DNA from: Mycolicibacterium duvalii | GTDB lineage: Bacteria > Actinomycetota > Actinomycetes > Mycobacteriales > Mycobacteriaceae | Assembly (NCBI RefSeq): GCF_010726645.1 | Contig: NZ_AP022563.1 | Coordinates: 1,054,001 to 1,118,000, forward strand | Length of the DNA: 64,000 nucleotides | Direction: 5' to 3' | Shown here: piece after piece, positions 58,109 through 64,000 of the stretch | Layout of the letters: every line of letters starts with the position of its first letter | How positions within the stretch are numbered: the stretch's first letter is position 1 | Program-made: the position numbers and the translations under genes | Notes under the pieces: generated by a model | What the model was told of the DNA's origin: nothing | The model's input: only the letters and a program-made list of their open reading frames with translations | Database searches by the model: none

Positions 58109-59386
58109 TCAGCGTTCCGCGAACTGGGCCGACACCGCGGTCAGCAGTTGCGACAGGTCGGTTGCCCCGCCGGGCGGGTCAGGAAGTCGGACGGGCCCGC
58201 GCTCGCGGCTGGGCAGCAGTATCGTCGCGCGCCCGGGTGCGGTCACCTGCCCGCGCTGGTTGGTCGCGGCGAGTTCGATGTCGACTGCCGGCCGGTTGCC
58301 GTCGGCAACGTATTTGCGCACCACGGTCCCGGCGATGGTGTGCAGATCTCCGACGTAGTTGAAGAGTCGGAACTCGCAGTCGAGCTTCCACAGCCAGGCG
58401 TCGTCGCCCATCCAGTTTGTGCACAGGTGGATCAGCCACGTCTCACGCATCCGCCCGTAGTCGAACGTGGTCGGGTTACCGGCGTTACGCGCGGCGTCGG
58501 GCTCCCAGTGCACCCGTTGTTGTACGTCGGGTACGCCGTGCTCGTTGGGGGTGTAGAAACGCGGGATCCGTTGCCGGTTGCGCCAGGCCAGCGCCAGTGG
58601 GCGCACCCCGTACATCCCGGTGCCCATCCCGACATGCCAGCAGACCATGTCGGTGACCGTCAGTGGTCCCTTGGTCAGCGGCCCCACCGCGTCACCTTCG
58701 CAGACGTCCTCCCACCATCGGGGCTCCGCGCCGCGGGGGACCTCTCGCGCATACCGTTCGTCGATCTCCGCGATCTCGTCTTCGGTCCAGGTCCTCAGGT
58801 CAACGTCGTCGTACTTCTTCGCACCGCGGGCCTTGCTCCGCTCGGTCCGGATCATGTTGCGGTACTGGCCGCCGAGGATCACGCCTTCGTCGTCGCGAAA
58901 GACCTGCGCCGACCACTCGTGGATCGCGCGGCCGGCGAACTCGCTGCTCTTGTCGAGTGCCGCAACCAACGCGTTGCGGCGGAACACCCGGTGATTGGCG
59001 CGCAACGGCGCCCACCATTCACGCGATGACGATGCGTAGAAGGCGTGTACGCCGCGCAGTGGATCGCCTTTGGTCAGGGCGCGGTCCTCGTCGGAGAGCG
59101 TGGTGACCTCGTCTTCGCCGATGAGGGTGTCACCGCCGACGAGGGCAGGCGGGGCCACCGACTCGCCCCAGACGGATTTGGCTGCGTACTCGGGGTCGCA
59201 CCAGAGCGGATTGTCGTCACCGTAGCTCTCGGCCACATGCCGGAAGCTGTCCTCGTTGGGCCGGAAGTAGTGCGGCGGCTGCGTGTGCGGCACCGCGATA
59301 CCGATGGTGGCGCGCAAGCGGGCAAGTCCCTCGTCGGTGATCCGGCCGGCCGCAGACGATCCGGCAACGGAAGAGGGTTGAGTCAT
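58109..59386 (-). CDS. double-hotdog MaoC/FAS1-dehydratase-like protein
   Basis: This 425-residue protein contains two hotdog domains. The N-terminal one has ESYGDDNPLWCDPEYA with HYFRPNEDS upstream, and the C-terminal one has a TDMVCWHVGMG segment and a FRLFNYVGDLHTIAG strand. The architecture is that of large acyl-dehydratases of the FAS1-like/MaoC class, in which one half may be non-catalytic. ATG 59386 is the first gene of the minus-strand beta-oxidation operon. Confidence 0.87.
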   Translation of the reverse strand: MTQPSSVAGSSAAGRITDEGLARLRATIGIAVPHTQPPHYFRPNEDSFRHVAESYGDDNPLWCDPEYAAKSVWGESVAPPALVGGDTLIGEDEVTTLSDEDRALTKGDPLRGVHAFYASSSREWWAPLRANHRVFRRNALVAALDKSSEFAGRAIHEWSAQVFRDDEGVILGGQYRNMIRTERSKARGAKKYDDVDLRTWTEDEIAEIDERYAREVPRGAEPRWWEDVCEGDAVGPLTKGPLTVTDMVCWHVGMGTGMYGVRPLALAWRNRQRIPRFYTPNEHGVPDVQQRVHWEPDAARNAGNPTTFDYGRMRETWLIHLCTNWMGDDAWLWKLDCEFRLFNYVGDLHTIAGTVVRKYVADGNRPAVDIELAATNQRGQVTAPGRATILLPSRERGPVRLPDPPGGATDLSQLLTAVSAQFAER

Positions 59387-59487
59387 TCAGCGCCTCCTCG
59401 TTGTGGCCCGCGATATCGTCGGCATGGTTGCGGAAATTAAGATACCCGAAAACCGGAAACGGCGTTAACGCAGGGCGGAGAAGAGCT

Positions 59488-60306
59488 ATGACGAAACCGA
59501 CCGGGATCGAGGTGGAACACGGCGAAGACGGAGTACTGCGCATCACCATCAACCGAGCTGATGTAGGTAACTCGTTGTCGCCCAATGCTCGTGATGTACT
59601 TGCCGAAGCCTTCATGGAGGCTCATTCGAACTCGGCAGTGCGGTCAGTGCTGCTCGGTGCGGCGGGGCCGCGGCACTTCTGCGCCGGGGCCGGACTGCCG
59701 TCCAAGAGCGACAATCCGGTGCCGCAGGCGCTTGCCGAGAAGCGTCCGGGCGACATCGCTCGGATGCTGTCCCAAGGCTGGCAACGCCTGGTGGCGTCTG
59801 TGCTGGACTGCGACAAACCGGTGGTGGCCGCGGTGAACGGCGTCGCGGTGGGTGCAGGCGCGAGCCTGGTACTGGCCTGCGACCTGGTGGTGATGTCGTC
59901 GGAGGCGAGGCTCATTGAGGCTTTCGTCCACCGCGGGATCCTGCCCGACTCCGGTGCCGTCCACCTGCTCACCCGCATCGTCGGGCTGCGCACGGCCACC
60001 GAGTTGCTGATGCTGGGCGAGCCGGTCGACGCTGCCTCTTGCCAGCGTCTCGGGCTGGTCAACAAAGTTGTTGCGCCTGACGCGGTGAACAGCACTGCCG
60101 AGGAACTGGCCCGCCGCCTGGCGGCGGGACCGACGGTGATGCTGTCGCTGACCAAGCGTCTACTGGCAGTCTCCTCGGAATCCAGCCGGGATCGGGCGTT
60201 CGAACAGGAGGCATGGGCCGCGGAGCTGATCTCGCACACTGTCGATCTGCAAGAGGGGCTACGTGCCTTCGCCGAGCGCCGATCGCCGGATTTCCAGGGC
60301 CGCTGA
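59488..60306 (+). CDS. enoyl-CoA hydratase/isomerase (crotonase)
   Basis: This 272-residue crotonase has GVLRITINRADVGNSL, RHFCAGAGLPS and NGVAVGAGASLVLACDLVVM as the oxyanion helix, with LQEGLRAFAERRSPDFQGR at the end. ATG 59488 is preceded by GGGCGGAGAAG. TAAGAT at 59438-59443 may be its -10. It is divergent from the MaoC operon and ends 2 bp before the convergent SDR gene. Confidence 0.91.
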   Translation: MTKPTGIEVEHGEDGVLRITINRADVGNSLSPNARDVLAEAFMEAHSNSAVRSVLLGAAGPRHFCAGAGLPSKSDNPVPQALAEKRPGDIARMLSQGWQRLVASVLDCDKPVVAAVNGVAVGAGASLVLACDLVVMSSEARLIEAFVHRGILPDSGAVHLLTRIVGLRTATELLMLGEPVDAASCQRLGLVNKVVAPDAVNSTAEELARRLAAGPTVMLSLTKRLLAVSSESSRDRAFEQEAWAAELISHTVDLQEGLRAFAERRSPDFQGR

Positions 60307-60308
60307 GA

Positions 60309-61202
60309 TCAGGCGGGCGTCGGCCCGCCCCGAATCGTGAAGTTGGCCGGGTCGTCGATCTGGTCGATCGCCGCAGCCACCGATTCCGCTGTCAACGCGT
60401 CGTTCTGCACGCCTTCGGTGACGCCGATGAACACGCGGGAGACCTTGCCCGCACCCACAGAATACATGTGTGCGGTGCGGTCGCAGTCGCGGTGCGCCAG
60501 GTATACCACGACGGGCGTGACGAGTTCGGGATCCATCGCCATACCGGCTTCGCCCATGATGTCCTCGGTCATCCGGGTTCGTGCGATGGGGGCGATGGCG
60601 TTGACGGTGATGCCATTGCGAGCGCCCTCGATGGCGAGGACGTGCATCATGCCGACCAGACCCATCTTCGCCGCACCGTAGTTGGTTTGCCCGAAGTTGC
60701 CGAAAAGTCCCGTTCCAGAAGTTGTCTGGATGATTCTTCCGTAGTTCTGTTCGCGCATGATCGGCCACACCGCACGCGTCACGTTGAACGCGCCCGTCAG
60801 GTGAACCGCGATCACGGCGTCGACCTGGTCGGCCGTCATGTTCTTGAAGGCGGCATCCCGCAGGATCCCGGCGTTGTTGACCAGAATGTCCACCTGGCCG
60901 TACGCGTCTTTGGCCGCAGCCACGATCGCGGCGCCGCCGGCTTCGGTGGACACCGAGTCGCCGTTGGCTATCGCGGTGCCGCCGGCAGCGGTGATTTCGT
61001 CGACCACGGCCTGCGCCGCGGACATCGAGTTGCCGCTGCCGTCGACGGCGCTACCGAGGTCGTTGACCACGACCCGGGCACCGCGCCGGGCAAGCTCGAG
61101 CGCGTGACAGCGGCCGAGGCCCCGCCCCGCCCCGGTGACGATGGCCACCTGGTTGTCGAAAGTCAGCAGTGGTTCAGAAGACGAGCGCTGCGGTGAAGGC
61201 AT
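60309..61202 (-). CDS. SDR, peroxisomal multifunctional enzyme (MFE-2)-like
   Basis: This 297-residue SDR has TGAGRGLGR (residues 23-31), a NDLGSAVDGSG insert (47-57) and the SAAQAVVDEI segment that mark the (3R)-hydroxyacyl-CoA dehydrogenase branch of eukaryotic MFE-2 and its bacterial relatives. The catalytic pair is in YGAAK (Tyr175, Lys179). ATG 61202 starts the fold; the frame upstream is an unrelated reading of the ligase gene. It would act with a MaoC hydratase in beta-oxidation. Confidence 0.9.
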   Translation of the reverse strand: MPSPQRSSSEPLLTFDNQVAIVTGAGRGLGRCHALELARRGARVVVNDLGSAVDGSGNSMSAAQAVVDEITAAGGTAIANGDSVSTEAGGAAIVAAAKDAYGQVDILVNNAGILRDAAFKNMTADQVDAVIAVHLTGAFNVTRAVWPIMREQNYGRIIQTTSGTGLFGNFGQTNYGAAKMGLVGMMHVLAIEGARNGITVNAIAPIARTRMTEDIMGEAGMAMDPELVTPVVVYLAHRDCDRTAHMYSVGAGKVSRVFIGVTEGVQNDALTAESVAAAIDQIDDPANFTIRGGPTPA

Positions 61203-61229
61203 GGGTGAGAGGTTACATTTACCTATGAC

Positions 61230-61235
61230 GAGAAC
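61230..61235. promoter_or_regulatory. GAGAAC half-site between divergent SDR and ligase
   Basis: GAGAAC (61230-61235) lies in the 57-bp gap between the divergent SDR (61202) and ligase (61260) genes, followed by AAGC and ATTTGC. GGAGG at 61249-61253 is the ligase ribosome binding site. A single half-site is weak by itself but fits the recurring motif. Confidence 0.35.
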
Positions 61236-61259
61236 AAGCATTTGCATCGGAGGTTGATC

Positions 61260-62834
61260 ATGGCCAGCCCGACGGAGCTGCTGGGACCCGCATACCGCCG
61301 CGCCGAATCGCTGCGTGATCGCTACCGGGCTGCTGGGTTCTGGTCGGCGCAGCCCCTCGACGTGGTCCGGGTGGCTGCGGGTGGCCGTCCCGACCTTCTC
61401 GCGGTGAAGGATCGGCACGGCGAGTTGACCTTCGCCGAGCTGGACGACAGAGTCGATGTGGCCGCGTCGGCGATGATCGACGCAGGAGTGACGGCTTCGG
61501 CTCCAGTCGTGCTCGTGGTGGGCAATGACGTCGATTCGCTGGTGGCCATTCATGCGGCGCTGCGCATCGACGCAGTCGGGCTGCTGGTGCCGCGCAGCGC
61601 CGGAGCGGCGCAGGTCATCGACATCGTGCACCGCACGCAGGCTCGGTACGGAGTCGCACCGAACTGGACCGCGGCCGCTACCGGCGAGCTGTCTGAGCTG
61701 CTCTGCTGGGTCGATCTCGGACGAGCCGCGGACGCGCCGCAGACGGTGACCGCGCATTCGGCACGTGCGGCAGACGAGCCCTCGTTCGTCCTTTTCACCT
61801 CGGGCACGACGTCCGCGCCCAAGGGTGTCGTGCACTCGCTGAGTACGTTGACGAAGGCATCGTCGAACTATGTCGCTGCGGCCGGCCTGACGAGTGACGA
61901 CCGGATCTTCCTGATCAGCCCGCTGGCGTCGGTCACGGGCGTGCTCCAGGCGGTCTTCATCAGCCCCATGCTCGCGGCTCCCGTCGTGTTGGAGGATCGC
62001 TGGGACCCGGCTGCGACGTGTGAGCTGCTCCTGGAGTCGGCTGCGACGTGGTACGGGGGGCCGGACAGGCTCCTCGACAGGCTGCTTGACGAGGCCGTCG
62101 CACGCGGCGCCGCGGTGCCGTTGCGGGCGGTCTACCTCGGCGGCACGATGTTGGACCGGCGCATCGTCGAGCGGATCGAGGACGAGTTCGGGATCATCGT
62201 GATGCGGGCCTACGGCTCGTCGGAAGTGCCGGTCAGCACGTCAGGACAACGAGGGGAATCGCGTGCGGTCCGGCATGCCGATGACGGGGTCGCGCTGGCT
62301 GATGTCGAGGTGAAGGTCGGCTCCACCGAGGAGCCGACCGAGTGCTGTCTGCGCGGCCCGCACACCTTTCTCGGGTACACCCGCGGCGAGGGTGACGACC
62401 CGGCGTTCGACGGGAACTGGTTCCGCACCGGGGACGTCGCCGAGATCACCGACGGGCGCGTCCGTATCGTCGGCCGGATCAAGGACATCGTGATCCGCAA
62501 CGGCTTGAAGATCCCGACGGCGGAGGTCGAAGAGGCCGTGGTGCGGATTGCCGGCGTCAAGGAGTGCGCGGCGTATTCGGTCGCCGACGCCGTCACCGGC
62601 GAGCGGTTGGCCGTGGCGGTACTACTGGACAGAGACACCGAACTATCGCTGACCGACGTCACCGACGCGCTGCTGTCAGCGGGGCTGCCGAAGTACAAGC
62701 TGCCAGAAGAACTGGTGTTCTGGGACGGGCCGTTGCCGCTCAACGCGAATGGAAAGGTGGAGCGCAACACTCTGGACCGCCGCTCGCACGGACGGCCCAG
62801 GGTGCTGGCGCCTCGCTTGGTTGCCGCAACCTGA
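61260..62834 (+). CDS. AMP-forming acyl-CoA ligase
   Basis: This 524-residue ANL ligase has LFTSGTTSAPKGVVHS as phosphate loop, RAYGSSEVP as A5, NWFRTGD and NANGKVERNTL with the C-terminal Lys. ATG 61260 follows GGAGG by six bases and is preferred over the in-frame ATG six codons earlier. It stands alone between the divergent SDR and the convergent amidohydrolase. Its acid substrate is not known. Confidence 0.92.
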   Translation: MASPTELLGPAYRRAESLRDRYRAAGFWSAQPLDVVRVAAGGRPDLLAVKDRHGELTFAELDDRVDVAASAMIDAGVTASAPVVLVVGNDVDSLVAIHAALRIDAVGLLVPRSAGAAQVIDIVHRTQARYGVAPNWTAAATGELSELLCWVDLGRAADAPQTVTAHSARAADEPSFVLFTSGTTSAPKGVVHSLSTLTKASSNYVAAAGLTSDDRIFLISPLASVTGVLQAVFISPMLAAPVVLEDRWDPAATCELLLESAATWYGGPDRLLDRLLDEAVARGAAVPLRAVYLGGTMLDRRIVERIEDEFGIIVMRAYGSSEVPVSTSGQRGESRAVRHADDGVALADVEVKVGSTEEPTECCLRGPHTFLGYTRGEGDDPAFDGNWFRTGDVAEITDGRVRIVGRIKDIVIRNGLKIPTAEVEEAVVRIAGVKECAAYSVADAVTGERLAVAVLLDRDTELSLTDVTDALLSAGLPKYKLPEELVFWDGPLPLNANGKVERNTLDRRSHGRPRVLAPRLVAAT

Positions 62835-62852
62835 CGCTGCGGCGAACCGTCG

Positions 62853-64000
62853 CTACTCCTTGCCGCTGACGTTGACGGTGGCCTTGCTCATCTGGGACTG
62901 CCAGTCCGACGAGCCGCCGCTGTGCTCGCGCTTCGACAGCGCCTGCACCGAAACATCGTGCCCCTCGGCCGCTTTGCGTAACGCTCCGACGGTGGCTTGC
63001 TCGCGCGTGATGTGGCTGAACGGATCCCAGTGGTACCAGCGCATCGCGTTCTCGAAGGTCATCTTGTTGATCTCGTGGTCTGGCACGTTGTTGGCCTCGA
63101 GAACCTCCGAGAGCTGTTCGGGTGCTCCCGGCCACATCGAGTCGCTGTGTGGGTAGTCGGCCTCCCAGCAGATGTTGTCGATTCCGATCTGGTGGCGAAG
63201 CTCGACTCCGACGGGGTCGGAGATGAAGCAGGTCAGGAAGTGGTCGCGGAACACCTCGGAGGGTTTCTTACCGCCGAAATCCTGGCCGGTCCAGGTCGAG
63301 TGCATCTCATAGGTGCGGTCGACACGGTCGAGGAAGTAGGGGATCCACCCCGTGCCGCCCTCGGACAGCGCGATTTTCAGGTCGGGGTAGGCCTTGATCG
63401 GGTTCGACCACAGCAGATCGGCGGCGGCCTGCACGATGTTCATCGGCTGCAGCGTGATCATCACGTCCATCGGTGCATCGGGGGCTGTGATGGCCAGGCG
63501 GCCAGACGAGCCGATGTGCACATTGAGCACGGTGTCGGTGTCGACGAGCGCGTCCCACATTGGCTTCCAATACTCCAGATCGTGGAAGCTGGGATATCCC
63601 ATCGCCGAGGGGTTCTCGGTGAATGTCAAGCTGTGGACACCGCGTGCGGCGTTGCGGCGGATCTCCTTGGCGCATTCCTCGGCGTCCCAGATGACGGGCA
63701 ACGTCATCGGGATGAAACGCGCCGGGTAGGCCCCGCACCACTCTTCGACGTGCCAGTCGTTGTAGGCCTTCACAAGCGCGAGGGAGAAGTCGCGATCTTC
63801 GGTGGCGAACAGTCGGCCGGCGAAACCCGGGAAGGACGGGAAGCACATCGACCCGAGGATGCCGCCGGCGTTCATGTCCATCACGCGCTCGTCGACCTTG
63901 TAACAGCCCGGGCGGATCTCGTCGAGCCCCTGGGGCTCCAGTCCGTACTCCTCCTTGGGGCGGCCGGCGACGGCATTCAACGCCACGTTGGGAATCACGA
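62853..64000 (-). CDS. amidohydrolase-2 family protein, 5' end beyond window
   Basis: At least 382 residues are present and the reading frame is open to the right edge, so the N-terminus with the first metal motif is missing. Visible features are NVHIGSSGR and SEGGTGWIPYFLDR, and the metal-binding Asp in WEADYPHSDS near the C-terminus. The first residues seen (IPNVALNAVAGRP) look internal rather than a start. It is the third amidohydrolase of this kind in the window and is more distant from the other two. Hydrolytic or decarboxylating activity is expected. Confidence 0.88.
   Translation of the reverse strand, partial: VIPNVALNAVAGRPKEEYGLEPQGLDEIRPGCYKVDERVMDMNAGGILGSMCFPSFPGFAGRLFATEDRDFSLALVKAYNDWHVEEWCGAYPARFIPMTLPVIWDAEECAKEIRRNAARGVHSLTFTENPSAMGYPSFHDLEYWKPMWDALVDTDTVLNVHIGSSGRLAITAPDAPMDVMITLQPMNIVQAAADLLWSNPIKAYPDLKIALSEGGTGWIPYFLDRVDRTYEMHSTWTGQDFGGKKPSEVFRDHFLTCFISDPVGVELRHQIGIDNICWEADYPHSDSMWPGAPEQLSEVLEANNVPDHEINKMTFENAMRWYHWDPFSHITREQATVGALRKAAEGHDVSVQALSKREHSGGSSDWQSQMSKATVNVSGKE

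Noticed and set aside
1..64000. Insertion sequences, integrase, att sites or tRNA-bounded island
   Set aside because: No transposase, integrase, terminal inverted repeat or tRNA was recognised, so horizontal transfer is not supported by direct marks.

Overview
The window is high-GC actinobacterial DNA with GTG/ATG starts, very dense packing and ATGA/GTGA/TGATG operon overlaps. Mycofactocin-type short-chain dehydrogenases (SDRs), CYP124/125/142-like and other bacterial P450s, a WS/DGAT acyltransferase and an igr-like gene set suggest Mycobacterium sensu lato (Mycolicibacterium), or less likely a close relative such as Rhodococcus. No rRNA, tRNA, CRISPR, insertion sequence or phage gene was recognised.

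Almost every gene belongs to CoA-dependent catabolism of a large hydrophobic, probably alicyclic, terpenoid or steroid-like substrate. The window holds four cytochromes P450, five AMP-forming acyl-CoA ligases, six acyl-CoA dehydrogenases, four enoyl-CoA hydratase/crotonase proteins, four MaoC/hotdog hydratase proteins, a thiolase with a DUF35 partner, two family III CoA-transferases, about nine intact SDRs, three amidohydrolase-2 proteins, two luciferase-like monooxygenases and three diaminopentanoate-dehydrogenase-like oxidoreductases. Two regulators are present, one TetR and one IclR.

Layout. 0-7 kb: a hypothetical protein, an esterase, a tiny acidic protein, a DAPDH-like reductase, three SDRs, a BFD-type ferredoxin and an unknown protein. 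7.3-10.6 kb: a P450 / AveC-like membrane protein / decayed SDR / hydrolase operon. 10.6-21.5 kb: convergent and divergent short units (SDRs, a DAPDH-like protein, VOC protein, ligases, CoA-transferase, P450). 21.5-28.2 kb (minus strand): P450, acyl-CoA dehydrogenase, hydratase, DUF35 protein, acyl-CoA dehydrogenase, hydratase, thiolase, TetR. This closely parallels the mycobacterial igr operon that removes the last steroid side-chain carbons. 28.4-32.5 kb: aldehyde dehydrogenase and a double-headed CoA-transferase whose start carries a four-copy 33-bp repeat. 32.5-44.4 kb: amidohydrolase, MaoC and acyl-CoA dehydrogenase units. 44.4-51.6 kb: an IclR regulator divergent from an oxidative operon (ADH, SnoaL-like, SDR, LLM, NTF2-like, P450, DAPDH-like). 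51.6-59.4 kb (minus strand): a beta-oxidation operon ending in a ligase and a WS/DGAT acyltransferase. 59.5-64 kb: a crotonase, an MFE-2-like SDR, a ligase and an amidohydrolase cut by the window end.

A shared promoter-region motif, half-site GAGAA(T/C), ties the units together. It forms 16-bp inverted repeats (6-4-6) at 7199-7214, 16371-16386 and 37667-37682, with single or tandem half-sites in about eight further gene-start regions. This suggests a common regulon spread over many short transcription units. The likely logic is P450 or mycofactocin-SDR oxidation, CoA activation by ligases or CoA-transferases, heteromeric acyl-CoA dehydrogenases, MaoC/crotonase hydration, then thiolase/DUF35 retro-aldol cleavage. 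The actual substrate cannot be read from the sequence.
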